From Nemertoderma westbladi (taxonomy: Eukaryota > Xenacoelomorpha > Nemertodermatida > Nemertodermatidae): a stretch of DNA of 64,000 nt. The notes below the pieces were generated by a model, which was not told where the DNA came from, made no database searches, and saw only the letters and a list, made by a program, of their open reading frames with translations. Within the stretch, counting starts at the first letter, position 1, and each line of letters begins with the position of its first letter. Where the stretch lies: assembly GCA_032718475.1 (NCBI GenBank), contig JAUCBJ010000321.1:1-64000 (forward strand), given 5' to 3'. A program made the translations under genes and the position numbers. Shown in pieces: positions 11,765 to 23,081 of the stretch.

Positions 11765-13085
11765 CTGTTTAGAGTATTTACGTATATTAGAAATTGTGAT
11801 TTTGTATATTTATAGACTTGAATCCCATTTTCTGGGAGCGGTGTAAAAGCTTTTGTGGATATAATCAGTCCCCTTGCCCGCAAAGTACCGTGTGGGTGTT
11901 TTAACTGACATAAAAGTTGTTCTTCTATATGTGTGCTTTGGAGGACATGGCAAGACACAAAACCCGCAATGCGTCAAATCCTCTAGCACAGTGTAGCCTT
12001 GATGATTCAGATTACGACATCTAACAGCTGGTTGCTGGTATGGAAACGGCCATTGGACATATGGTTATTTGTTCAGCTTAACAGCCAATCAGAGCGATTT
12101 TTACTTTAGATGTGGAGATATTCTACAGATCGTACTAGGCGTGTTCAGTCTTAGAGTGTTACAGTTGTGTTGTTTCTATCTAGGCCAAGAACACCGGCTC
12201 TGGAGTCAATTGGTTTCAGACTTTAGAAGAAACATTAGTAGGCTTAGATTATAGAACGTATAACTGTTATCAACCCAATCAGTTCAGTCTTACATTATCG
12301 GTTCAGTGCACGGTGCAAGTCACTGCAACATACATTATTATACTGCTATTTACTGTTGTCATTATTTGTATCAGTTGGTTGAATATTATTACTTGGAGAA
12401 CATCAATAAATAACCCAAATTTCCCAATTTTCTTGATACACTACAGGTTAGAGAGACAGGTTACATATAGCGATTGCGACTTATATTATCGTGGTTTGTA
12501 GTGAATTTAATGCTATTTGATAGGCACTACATGAGTCAATTGCTGTTCTCTTTATGTATGATAAAATTCATTGACGGTCGGCAGATTAGTGTGCAGTATT
12601 GTGCGGTACCGGTAGTGTGCATGATTGTGGCTGATAACTAAGCATTTCCTAAAGAATGCGCCTCATACGTGAATCATAAGCCTTACCTTCTTACCGTTGT
12701 GTTTAGTATAAGTCATATCTCTGTTTACCTAGATAGAGCGCCACGTCCTAAAGGAACTGTTAATATTTCCCGAAAGTGAATAATATTCGTCAGAAATTAT
12801 TTATTAACGATCAATCGAATAATACAGTAAGCTTACACTGCAATAAAATCTAAGCCCTCCGAATCCAGTCTCCCGGGTATATCCAGCGGGTGAATGGACG
12901 CGCACTAGGCTGGCTTCGGCTAATGTTGTGTTTATTGGTATTAAATACTTGTCATATGTTAAAGTATATTTATAAACCAAAAGACATATAAATTTTGGCA
13001 GGTTAAACTGCTAAAGGTCTTCAAAAGCGCGTACAATATATATCGCCACACTCATTGCACTAATAAATTCATAAATAGTAGACTT
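11765..13085 (-). repeat. Short 3' spacer and right inverted terminal repeat of the unclassified element
   Basis: After the second ORF stops, about 80 bp of spacer lead into the right arm (about 11843-13085), which matches 7285-8475 in reverse complement. No gene is seen in it. The outer part holds an extra ~100 bp relative to the left arm (around 12800-12900), consistent with indels. Confidence 0.7.
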
Positions 13086-13365
13086 ATACAGTATGTACTG
13101 TACTTTTGTAGTCCTAAATAAATTTCGGGACGGGACGGACGTCCCTAAATTAATTTCTGGACGTCCATAAAGTACCGGTAATTTCGGGACGTCCATAAAT
13201 TATTCAAGAATAAAAAATAGAGATATAATTAAGGCAGAATTCTGCCACAGTAAGTTACATCATTATTACTGTATAATTTAATTTAGTGAGTTATTTACTA
13301 CTGCTGTACTGTACGTAATGTAACTTAATTGTGTACTATACAGTACAATATACTGTATTGTATAT

Positions 13366-13400
13366 GCTACTACTACTACTACTAGGTCGAGCGAACTCGG
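13366..13400 (-). mobile_element. Extreme 3' end of a LINE with a (TAG)n tail
   Basis: Reverse complement reads CCGAGTTCGCTCGACC followed by (TAG)n. This is the same terminus that ends the larger LINE remnant near 50955-50985, so this is a very short, 5'-truncated insertion on the minus strand. Confidence 0.6.
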
Positions 13401-13681
13401 ATTGTATATGCAACATTTGTAAATTATAGGAATCATAAAGGACCCCAACTGAAATAAGCCTTATAGGCTTCTCTGACTCTGATACAGTACATATATAGCA
13501 AACACTGTATTTCATGAATTTTGAAACAGTACTGTAGTGTACATATAATTTCAATATGAAACTGTATTTCAATGCCATTTCTAATCGATTCTGGAGACAT
13601 AATTTACGATTCTCGAATAGATCATAATTACATATATAAATTATCAATATTTTAGCTAAATATTTTACCTTTTCGTTTTAG

Positions 13682-13861
13682 GGGCAGACATTGCAATTGG
13701 AGATGGCATATACTCCGCCTACCTTGTGGGTGCCAATAAAGATGGACAGTACAGTATAAGAATCCGCGCAAACGACCCTTTTCAGTCAGCCACAATACCA
13801 GTTGCTAAGCAACAAGGAGGAAGAGTAGGAAGGACGGGAGCAATACCCATACCCAATAAAG
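13682..13861 (+). CDS. CLCA: CLCA exon (beta-sandwich segment)
   Basis: The acceptor TTTTCGTTTTAG ends at 13681. The first two bases finish a Gly codon, then ADIAIGDGIYSAYLVGANKD is read. The donor G|GTTTTATT is at 13861/13862. One base is left over, so the intron is phase 1. Spliced, PNK runs into DASDIEFDLE of the next exon. Confidence 0.85.
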
Positions 13862-16800
13862 GTTTTATTTAATAATAAATTTAATTTAATTTTGGGATAA
13901 AATTAATTTCAAGTTAATTTACAACCTACTATATAATCAGTGGTTTTCAGTGGAGGCCTACTGTTGGTCTATGTATTGTAGGTCTATATACTGTAGGTCT
14001 AGTGTATGTATGTATGTCTATGTACTGTTATGTAGGTCTACAGTCTGTACTGTAAGTCTATTTACTGTTAAGCCTATGTACTGTAGGTAGAGTTGTAGGA
14101 CTATGTACTGTAGATCTACTGTATGTATGTATGTATGTCTATGTACTGTTAATGTAGGTCTACAGTATGTACTGTACGTACAGTTGTAGGTCTGTACTGT
14201 AAGTCTATTTACTGTTAAGCCTATGTACTGTTGTAGGTCTATGTACTGTAGGTAGAGCTGTAGGTCTATATACTGTAGGTCTAGTGTATGTATGTATGTC
14301 TATGTACTGTTATGTAGGTCTACAGTATGTACTGTACGTACAGTTGTAGGTCTGTACTGTAAGTCTATTTACTGTTAAGCCTATGTACTGTAGGTAGAGT
14401 TGTAGGTCTATGTACTGTAGGTAGAGCTGTAGGTCTATATACTGTAGGTCTACTGTATGTATGTATGTCTATGTACTGTTATGTAGGTCTACAGTATGTA
14501 CTGTACGTACAGTTGTAAGTCTATGTACTGGTAGGTCTATGTTGTAGGTCTATGTATGTACTGTAGGTATATGTACTGTAGGTACAGTTGTAAGTCTACA
14601 GTATTTACTGCTGTATATGGCTGATATATTTACTGTGTTTGGTGGTGGTGCAGTTTAACTGTTTGTTGTTTAAGTTTTTAAATTTCCCGCGTTTCTGTAA
14701 TTACTGTTTTAATTGTTTGTTATAGTGCCTATAATTGTGCTTGTATTTCTGAAGGTTTTTTATTATTTTGTGAATAAATGAGGCTTGTAAAGTTAAAAAA
14801 AAAATTAACTGCTGTAAATCGACTGTTATGTAGCTCTACAGTATGTACTAGAAGTCTATGTACTGTAGGTCTACTGTATGTACTGCAGGTCTACTGTATG
14901 TACTGCAAGTCTACTGTATGTAGTGCAGGTCTACTGTATGTACTTGTAGGTCTATGTACTGTTATGTAGGTCTTATGAACTGTAAGTCTATGTAATGTAA
15001 GTCTATGAACTAAGTCTATGTACTGCAGGTCTATGTACTGTAAGGTCGTACTGTAAGGTCTTTGTACTGTTATGTACAGTAGTAGGTCTACAGTATGTAC
15101 TGGTCTATGTACTGTAGGTTATATACTGTAGGTCTACAGTTGGTATGTACTGTAGGCTTATGTACTGTAGGTATATGTACACTACTGTGTAGGTCTATGT
15201 ACAGTACTGCGGTCTATGTACAGTACTGTGTAGGTCTATGTCCAGTACTACGGTCTATGTACAGTACTGTGTAGGTCTATGTACAGTACTACGGTCTATG
15301 TAAAGTACTGTGTAGGTCTATATACTGTAGGTTTATATATTGTGGGTCTACAGTTTGTATGTACTGTAGGCTTATGTACTGTAGTGTAGGTCTATGTACA
15401 GTACTGTAGGTCTATGTACAGTAACCTACTGTAGGTCTATATACTGTAGGTCTACATACAGTACTGTGTATGTCTATGTGTTGCAGGTCTATGCAGGTCT
15501 GCTGTCTCGGACTAGCTGTTCGAGAACTCGAGACGGGGGGGGGGGGGGGGGCTGGACGCAAATCCTATCTCCCATCTCGGCGAAGAAATATTTCGTCTCA
15601 ATGTTAAATGACCAATTTATGGAGAGAAGCAGGTTACAGCGGAACTTTATTCTAACTAAAAATATAAACAAAAGTCAACGAAATCAGCTGTTACCCCCCC
15701 CCCCCCCCCCCCCTCCCACTATCTGTAAAATTTGCCCTCTTCTGTTTCCAGATGCATCTGACATTGAGTTTGACTTGGAATCAGTTGGAGGTTTCTCGAG
15801 AGAAGCTACTCTAGAAGCATTCCAGATCTCTGGGTTGCCTAGCGATCCCAACGCAGACCTATATCCTCCTTCTAGGGTCACTGACCTCAGTGTTACAGCG
15901 GTACATTCGGCGAATAGTTCATTCGAGTTGAGTTGGACCGCTCCCGGAGACGATATGGATTCGGGAACCGGTTAGATCCCTTTTAGAAGTACAGTAATCC
16001 TCGTAATGGTATGTTATGTCGTACGGTAAGATAGGCCTAGGCCCACACAACGTGATAATTTATCGCAATTCGTACTTTAGTTAGTTCTATAATTCCTATA
16101 TTGTCGAGGCGTTTATGGGAGGCTAACCTGAAAATGCCTCGCAAGCCGTTATGTAGTTCTTATGAGTGTTATCAAAGCCCCGGGATACCTGCCGCATAGC
16201 AGGAACACTCACGAAAGTGTGGGGGTATATATATATTATAAGTGACATAATATATATATATGATAATATATTACAAATTGCAAATGACTAGGTAAAATAT
16301 CGCAGGCCACTGTAACTAATGTGGCTCGCTGGGCTATAAAATCGATGTAAATAACCTGAGATGTTATCAAGGTTAAGCCTATCGTGTCGAGATGGACACC
16401 GATTATATACGGATACACAATGCTCAGTAAAAACCGAACAGCCAATAAGACGCAGGAATACCGGCTTCGGTAGTTACCAATGAGAGTCCAGTAATACCAC
16501 AACTGTTGTTAGGCAACAATATAAACAACTTTATGGGCTATTCAATACGTACGAAGCACAAATATTATATGCACTGAAACCGAATAATAATCTGATAAAA
16601 ATATAAGATTTCTGTATACAGTTAGCATTGGCAGCAAAATATATTAATTTATGTTTATACAGAAAATTGGTTCGTTAATTCGTCATTCATTTTAATGTAA
16701 TAGTCGCAATTGAATTAGACCTACTCACTTTTTCACTCACTTTTTCAACCAATAAACAACTAACAGTAGGCCTACTGAAACTGAATATAACGCACTATGC

Positions 16801-19800
16801 TGTATATGGATATGGATATGGATAGGCTTACATGCTGTACTGTAATGTACAGTACATACTTTATAAAAATAATAATTGACCAGCTTTAACACTTATTCAC
16901 CCAAATTAATCAATTAACTTGAGGTAATTAGCAGACAGGGTTAGAGATTTTTACGGTGTAACGAGTTAGCTTCCTAACGAGGTAACGAGTTAGCTTCCTA
17001 ACGAGGTAACGAGTTAGCTTCCTAACGAGGTAACGAGTTAGCTTCCTAACGAGGTAACGAGTTAGCTTCCTGAGGTAACGAGTTAGCTTCCTAACGAGGT
17101 AACGAGTTAGCTTCATAACGAGTTAGCTTCCTAACGAGGTAGCTTCCTAACGAGGCAACGAGTTAGCTTCCTAACGAGGTAACGAGTTAGCTTCCTAACG
17201 AGGTAACGAATTAGCTTCCTAACGAGGTAACGAGTTAGCTTCCTAACGAGGTAACGAGTTAGCTTCCTAACGAGGTAACGAGTTAGTTTCCTGAGGTAAC
17301 GAGTTAGCTTCCTAACGAGGTAACGAGTTAGCTTCCTAACGAGTTAGCTTCCTAACGAGGTAGCTTCCTAACGAGGCAACGAGTTAGCTTCCTAACGAGG
17401 TAACGAGTTAGCTTCCTAACGAGGTAACAAATTAGCTTCCTAACGAGGTAACGAGTTAGCTTCCTAACGAGGTAATGAGTTAGTTTCCTAACAAGGTAAT
17501 GAGTTAGCTTCCTAACGAGGTAACGAGTTAGCTTCCTAACGAGGTAATGAGTTAGCTTCCTAACGAGATTCGTTTGAGATAAGTGTTGGACGTAATGACA
17601 TACTTACATACTGTACATAGTAAGCCTATAATAATAATATTAGTAAAAGTAATAATAATACTGTATATTAACAGTACATATGTTAACTACATCTGCGCTG
17701 TACTGTATGTGCTTTCTTCGAAACTATTTCTATATTATTTCTGTCTTCTGCTTTATTACCCTGACTACTTTTACATTACTACTGTAACTTACTTTACTTA
17801 ATTACTGAGAAAGAACTGTTTGATACAAAACAATTCTATAGGCCCATAGGCCCAATTCATTTTATAAAATTAATAAATTGTTATATTATTATTTTCAATA
17901 AATACTTGTATTTATTGAAAATAATAATATAATTATTTTAGTTAGACAATTCTATCTAATCTAACAATTTTTTATAATAATTTTATAAAATGAATTTGGC
18001 CTATAGAATCGGTTCTTACTTAAAATAATAATTTATTATTATTTTTTAGCGAGTCAGTATGTCATCCGATATTCTAGCAACTTTACGGCCGTCCGCAATG
18101 ATTTCAACAGCCAAACGCTCGTTGGAGAAACCGATGTTGTATTTGGAAATCTGATGAAACCATCTTTAGGTAAATACATACTTAAATTCTCCCGTGTCTG
18201 TCCTAAATGCATAATATATTAGTTGGCCTACAATATAGACCATATTTTTTGGTAATATATCCCGAGTTATGATCTCGGAATGGCGTTTTTGGGTTGTTTG
18301 TTTGCATAGCTCCATTGTGTCTTCTGATACAGTGATAGTCGAAAACAGGAAAACATATAATATTATATTATCGTGGAGTCACATTTTATGGTAACGCTTG
18401 AGACCAACAATATTATTGATAATATTTTATCCCCCAAAAAGTTTTAAAGCCAAAATTGGCTGTCATCGTGATTGTTGCCATGGTAACGGACAACTATCGT
18501 TATACTGGGTGGTTTGAATAAAAATTAAGCAATTGCTGAGACCTTTTGCTATGCCAATCAGCATTTTGCTAAAATTGATTTGAATAAAGTTTTCTTAATA
18601 GTAAAAGCTTTTGCTACCAAATATTTAAAAACTAAGCAATTATTGCTGTTATCTATTATTTGTTATTAAAACTTAAAGTTACACATACTATGTCTGATTA
18701 GCATCAAAAGGAACAAGGCAACTATTACAATTGCTTAACTATCGTTCAATAGGGGAGTTAAAAATTTACAAGTATTTGAAAATAAATTTATTTTTTACTG
18801 AAATAGCATTGTTGTGGAACCCAGCTGTGATTGTTTAGATTGTTGTGGAACCCAGCTGTGATTGTTTAGATTGTTGTGGAACCCAGCTGTGATTGTTTAG
18901 ATTGTTGTGGAACCCAGCTGTGATTGTTTAGATTGTTGTGGAACCCAGCTGTGATTGTTTAGATTGTTGTGGAACCCAGCTGTGATTGTTTAGATTGTTG
19001 TGGAACCCAGCTGTGATTGTTAGATTGTTGTGGAACCCAGCTGTGATTGTTTAGATTGTTGTGGAACCCAGCTGTGATTGTTTAGATTGTTGTGGAACCC
19101 AGCTGTGATTGTTTAGATTGTTGTGGAACTCAGCTGTGATTGTTTAGATTGTTGTGGAACCCAGCTGTGATTGTTTAGATTGTTGTGGAACCCAGCTGTG
19201 ATTGTTTAGATTGTTGTGGAACCCAGCTATGATTGTTTAGATTGTTGTGGAACCCAGCTGTGATTGTTTAGATTGTTGTGGAACCCAGCTGTGATTGTTT
19301 AGATTGTTGTGGAACCCAGCTGTGATTGTTTAGATTGTTGTGGAACTCAGCTGTGATTGTTTAGATTGTTGTGGAACCCAGCTGTGATTGTTTAGATTGT
19401 TGTGGAACCCAGCTGTGATTGTTTAGATTGTTGTGGAACCCAGCTGTGATTGTTTAGATTGTTGTGGAACCCAGCTGTGATTGTTTAGATTGTTGTGGAA
19501 CCCAGCTGTGATTGTTTAGATTGTTGTGGAACCCAGCTGTGATTGTTTAGATTGTTGTGGAACTCAGCTGTGATTGTTTAGATTGTTGTGGAACCCAGCT
19601 GTGATTGTTTAGATTGTTGTGGAACCCAGCTGTCATTGTTTAGATTGTTGTGGAACCCAGCTGTGATTGTTTAGATTGTTGTGGAACCCAGCTGTGATTG
19701 TTTAGATTGTTGTGGAACTCAGCTGTGATTGTTTAGATTGTTGTGGAACCCAGCTGTGATTGTTTAGATTGTTGTGGAACCCAGATGTGATTGTTTAGAT

Positions 19801-22391
19801 TGTTGAAGTAGTTCCAGAACGTGTTATTAGTTCACAAAAATATTGAGGGTTATAGGATGACAATTTTATTTAAATGATTACAATATTGTACTTAATAGCT
19901 TGTAAATCGGACATTTCTTAATGTATTTGAAAGATTATTTCACATTCGAATACCTTGTATAATTCTCCGTCCGTGCAATAGCTAATATATTTATAGTGCC
20001 ACCAAAAAAACAGAAAAATGCTGCTTGTATCAAAGTGAGCTTAGCTTATCCGTGAAATTAGCCTACTTTTGAGTATGCTGAAAAATCTTCAGCAATCATT
20101 GCAGATATTCCTGCATTGTATAATTTTTATTCAACACACATTAGCACAAGCAAATGCTGATTTAGCATTTGCTAAATTGATTTTAGCAATTGCTATGACT
20201 GTTTAGCAAGTGCTAGAACTACTAGCAGCTGCAAAACTTTATTCAAGTTATCTTCAGCAAATGCTGACAAAATCTTAAGTAAAAGCTACTGCTAATTTAT
20301 ATTCAAACCACCCAATATTATAATTATAATTGATAACTTCATACTTTTCGTTCAAACAATAATTGTAACTCCTCACATACTATTGGCGTATGTTATTGTT
20401 CTTATTATTATTATTAAGAATTTACATAGTGATAATACTCGACATATGTATTGTACAGTTCGTATAGCGAGAAATTAAACTATATTGCATCACCATGAAG
20501 GGGTTGCCCCCCGATAAAAATAGAATTAGTAGACAATCTAAATACATATTAAATGCGCTGGGTAAGTAATTAAATGCAGCTGGGTAAGTAATTAAAATGT
20601 GTGGCACTGTCGCGTTATGTACTGTAGCTAAAACCTTCCGACATTTCAAGTCGACAAAATATTCATGGAACGAAATAAATAACTTCGCTACGATTTTCTT
20701 TAACACAATTTAATGTAAAATTGACAAAGACGATATAATGAATTAAAACTGCTGCCACTATTTAACGGTTGCGAGTTATATTTATAATAAATAGCACTAA
20801 ATTACAGCACTATATAATAAATAGCAACAAATATAATTCGTAATTATTGGTTACTCAAGTTTCTATTTCAATTTAACGGTTATTTTTTAACGGTCCGTTA
20901 TTTTATCCTACTATTTTTTTCCCCTTAGTTAGCTAAGGTACGTTTCTGTAGAACCGTACACGCCTTCCATATACAAATACAACTTTTTTTTGCACACTAG
21001 CCACACCCATTATTTTGTAAATTGTTTTTTTTGTATTGTTATTTCAATCTTCACCAGCCTTATTATTGTATTTTGTATTTAGTACTGTCTTTCACTAAGT
21101 TTCAGGTATTTGTTTTTGCTTTGATAATGACTATTGTTAAATAAATCGAAACGTCAGCTGTTTTTTAGTATCTTGATTTCTCAAATCATGAAGTTTAAGT
21201 TATTTAAAAGGTGAAAGCAATGTCCTGCAAAGTGGAGGCGGCATTGTTCTAGTGTCAAGCTTGGGGGAACCAATGAGACACCTCCAATGTTATATAGTGT
21301 CTGGTTGAAGATGTGTGCATTGTACTTGACACAATGAACCCGCCGTAGCATTCTTGTGAATCCAGAGATTTGGTGTCCTCAGCAGTTAGAGCCCAGCATG
21401 GACTCCCATAGAGGAGTACTGAAATTACTGCTGCTCTAAATAATCGGACCTTAAGTTTCCGATGAATTCTGTGTGACTACCAAATCCTGGAAAGCCCGTT
21501 CAAAGTTCTTTCCCTTACGTATTCGAAGGTGGTGACATGACTTCCGGATCCATGATTGTCTTATTGTGCAGTGCACGTATCGTGCGAAATGCATTTTATG
21601 GATAACTAAACTTTATGGTAAAGGATAACTTAAAGGGCTCTGGCCTTGAAGATGCGGATGATCTAGCAAATGTCATGGGTGATAGGGAGTTGTGGCGGCA
21701 CAATTTTGTCGGCAAGCCGGCACAGCATTCTTAATATATATGTAATATATATATAATGCAGCATGCCGATCGTAGTAGTAGTATTAGTGAAACTTGAACG
21801 AAACTGCCTCCGCTCTGTAGGACATTGCATTCGCCGTGAGGACCAGCCAGTACATAACCTTGTGCTTTGGCGGCCTCATTTGTGTTCCCTAAACATATAC
21901 AGTAGAGTATTTTTATAGACTTTTTGGGCAATAACAAGATAATATACAGTAGAACATAAAAAATTTAGTTTTGTTTGATTGCCAATTTCTTTTGGATTGA
22001 TCCCCTTTTTTGGCTAGATTGACTGGAATATAATATTTAATCCTAATGTATTATTACATTACTTATTACATAACTTATTACATTACTTATTTAAAATTAT
22101 GTTGATTATGTTACAGCCGGTCAAAAGGAGACTTACATTATTCACTTGCCGGGCGTTGAAGGAGACCGAGTATACGCTCTATCATTGGTCGCCGTTGACG
22201 AATCCAAACAGTCTGGAGAGTTGAGCAACGTTGTCTCGGTTCCTTTCGTGGGAGTGGCAGCCGGTCCCAATGTGGGTCTAATCGTCGGTCTGTTGGTTTT
22301 ATGTCTGGTAGTAGGAGCTGCTGTCGGAGTTGGAGTTTGGTACTTCCATAAACGGAGAAGCACAATGGATAAATTGCATTTAGTTAAATAG
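13682..22391 (+). CDS. CLCA: Calcium-activated chloride channel regulator (CLCA family), 3' part of the gene, four exons
   Basis: CLCA proteins are secreted or membrane-tethered metalloprotease-like proteins that modulate TMEM16A-type chloride channels. Four exons join in one frame with phase-1 introns throughout: 13682-13861, 15752-15970, 18050-18169 and 22117-22391 (stop TAG 22389-22391). The encoded ~263 residues carry GADIAIGDGIYSAYL and GQYSIRIRA (beta-sandwich region of CLCA), PPSRVTDLSVTAV followed by LSWTAPGDDMDSGTG (the FN3-like domain characteristic of the family), and a C-terminal hydrophobic helix followed by a short basic tail. The N-terminal metalloprotease/VWA exons are not in 1-13681, so they lie left of the window or beyond the mobile elements. 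Intron sizes are about 1.9, 2.1 and 3.9 kb; each holds its own minisatellite. Confidence 0.85.
13966..15500. repeat. Degenerate minisatellite, GTAGGTCTATGTACTGTA-type
   Basis: Many imperfect copies of a roughly 15-20 bp motif built from GTAGGTCTA and TGTACTGTA. Larger sub-blocks repeat (around 14030-14150, 14150-14340 and 14340-14520), with a non-repetitive gap at about 14620-14820. It fills most of the first visible CLCA intron. ORFs inside are by-products. Confidence 0.85.
15535..15713. mobile_element. Short interspersed element bounded by a G-run and a C-run
   Basis: It starts with 17 G (15535-15551) and CTGGACGCAAATCC, and ends with AATCAGCTGTTA and 20 C (15694-15713). Its body (AGCAGGTTACAG, TTCTAACTAAAAAT, AAAGTCAA) recurs near 22745-22852, 30520-30600 and, reversed, 32797-33050. 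There is no coding capacity. It lies immediately upstream of the CLCA exon at 15752, and its C-run is the pyrimidine tract closest to that acceptor. Confidence 0.6.
15752..15970 (+). CDS. CLCA: CLCA exon (FN3-like domain)
   Basis: Acceptor CTTCTGTTTCCAG ends at 15751; donor ACCG|GTTAGA at 15970/15971. It encodes DASDIEFDLESVGGFSREAT, then PPSRVTDLSVTA, ending at LSWTAPGDDMDSGTG, the most recognisable CLCA signature in the window. Phase 1 at both ends. Confidence 0.9.
16958..17570. repeat. 24-bp minisatellite (GTAACGAGTTAGCTTCCTAA core)
   Basis: About 25 head-to-tail copies of a 24-bp unit, mostly near-identical. Shortened units occur near 17070, 17120-17150 and 17295-17370, where the same deletion pattern is repeated, showing that a multi-unit block was duplicated. 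It lies in the second visible CLCA intron. Confidence 0.95.
17832..18009. mobile_element. Palindromic MITE-like insertion beside a CLCA exon
   Basis: The outer inverted repeat has TTCTATAGGCC and CATTTTATAAAATT on the left and the complementary order on the right. At its heart is a perfect 25-nt arm palindrome (17881-17905 and 17908-17932) with a 2-nt loop. It is AT-rich, has no ORF, and ends 40 bp before the CLCA acceptor at 18049. Confidence 0.6.
18050..18169 (+). CDS. CLCA: CLCA exon (inter-domain segment)
   Basis: Acceptor TTATTATTTTTTAG ends at 18049; donor TTAG|GTAAAT at 18169/18170. It encodes ASQYVIRYSSNF, then NSQTLVGETDVVFG, matching the part of CLCA after the WTAPGDD motif where an SxxYxIR strand is usual. 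Phase 1 at both ends, consistent with its neighbours. Confidence 0.85.
18505..20315. mobile_element. DNA-transposon-like element with short inverted repeats and an internal minisatellite
   Basis: The left end reads TGGGTGGTTTGAATAAAAAT (18506) and the right end is its approximate reverse complement (ATTCAAACCACCCA at 20301-20314). The inverted similarity continues inward through AGCAATTGCTGA-like words. There is no transposase ORF. The interior is mostly the 31-bp array plus AT-rich sequence rich in AGCAAATGCT words. Confidence 0.6.
18809..19806. repeat. 31-bp minisatellite (TTGTTGTGGAACCCAGCTGT core)
   Basis: About 32 copies of a 31-bp unit, extremely homogeneous, with rare single-base variants (CCC to CTC in AACCCAGC, one 1-bp deletion near 19020). 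Array ends are sharp. It lies within the third visible CLCA intron and inside the inverted-repeat element. Confidence 0.97.
21190..21895. mobile_element. Scrambled LINE remnant
   Basis: About 21230-21560 is the reverse complement of the C-terminal part of the same LINE seen at 30836-31600 (for example AGTTAGAGCCCAGCATGGAC). About 21630-21735 is the plus-strand 3' end (GGTGATAGGGAGTTGTGGCG). The tail GCAGCATGCCGATCGTAGTAG follows at about 21758, and another plus-strand piece (CGCCGTGAGGACCAGCCAGT) at 21830-21890. The inverted junction resembles twin-priming followed by rearrangement. No intact ORF. Confidence 0.75.
22117..22391 (+). CDS. CLCA: CLCA last coding exon with transmembrane helix
   Basis: Acceptor TTATGTTACAG ends at 22116; the stop TAG is at 22389-22391. 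It encodes the end of the FN3-like region (YALSLVAVDESKQSGELSNV), then a Gly/Val/Leu-rich single membrane helix, then the cytosolic HKRRSTMDKLHLVK tail. This suggests a type I membrane-anchored CLCA rather than a purely secreted one. No polyadenylation signal is close; the first AATAAA downstream is at 23173. Confidence 0.9.
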
Positions 22392-22592
22392 AATTAATAT
22401 TAAGTGAAACTGATTAGTTCTAAAGTACTGTAATTCGACATAACGATCACGTACATGGAGGGGCTTGGGGGAGTGCGACTTAAAAAATTTAGTCAGAATT
22501 TCCAAGAAAGTGGTTCATAATGGATGGCTCCTTATTCGTAGAAATCCTTTCGATATTATATTATACTATTATATTATTAGGGTAATTTGTAC

Positions 22593-23081
22593 GGTGGCTG
22601 ATTGCGGCCAATTATTTCCATTTTTTAAATTCTTTTTCACCCGGTTGAAAAACATTTATCACCCGGGTGAAAAACATCAGAACTCTGAACAAATGTAGTT
22701 AGTTTCCTTATAAATAATATTGAAAGCTCATTTTGATCCAGATTCACTCTTGGCGAATTAATATCTCGACCAATCTTATTAATCAATTAAGGGAAAGGGT
22801 CACGTTACAGTGGTATGTTATTCTAACCAAAACAATAAACGAAAGTCAATAATTAAACATTTAAATATTTTTCACCCGGGTGATAAATGTTTTTCACCCG
22901 GGTGATAAATGTTTTTCACCCGGGTGATAAATGTTTTTCACCCGGGTGATAAATGTTTTTCACCCCGGTGATAAATGTTTTTCACCCCGGTGATAAATGT
23001 TTTTCACCCGGGTGATAAATGTTTTTCACCCGGGTGAAAAATAATTTAAAAAATGGAAATAATTGGCCGCAATCAGCCACC
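22593..23081. mobile_element. MITE with long inverted ends and internal CACCCGGGTG repeats
   Basis: The left end (GGTGGCTGATTGCGGCCAAT at 22593) and right end (its reverse complement ending at 23081) match almost perfectly for about 85 bp. Inside, two inverted copies of a 22-bp unit containing CACCCGGGTGATAAATG occur at 22625-22680, and eight in tandem at 22868-23040. A stretch at 22745-22852 belongs to the G/C-bounded interspersed family. It lies just past the CLCA stop, possibly in its 3' UTR. Confidence 0.75.

Larger units (their letters stand above)
7285..13085 (+). mobile_element. Unclassified element with ~1.2 kb inverted terminal repeats enclosing two ORFs
   Basis: The left arm (about 7285-8475) aligns collinearly with the reverse complement of the right arm (about 11843-13085). 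Matching anchors, from outside in, include GACCTTTRGCAGTTTAACC, TTAACAGTTCCTTTAGGACG, GGCGCATTCTTTAGGAA, GCACAATACTGCACACTAAT, CGCTCTGATTGG, CTTTTATGTC and AAAAGCTTTTACAC. The arms differ by many substitutions and indels (estimated by eye at about 70% identity), so this is not a fresh palindrome. The arms stop just outside the coding block at 8443-11764. No transposase, polymerase, integrase or tyrosine recombinase motif was recognised. Long inverted repeats occur in Polinton/Maverick elements, DIRS-like elements and some linear DNA viruses, but coding content and size match none that I know. Exact ends and a target-site duplication could not be fixed. It probably sits in an intron of the CLCA gene downstream. 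Confidence 0.75.

Noticed and set aside
15394-15975. 193-residue plus ORF running from the intron array into the CLCA exon
   Set aside because: The part before 15752 is array plus mobile repeat with homopolymers; only the exon part is coding.
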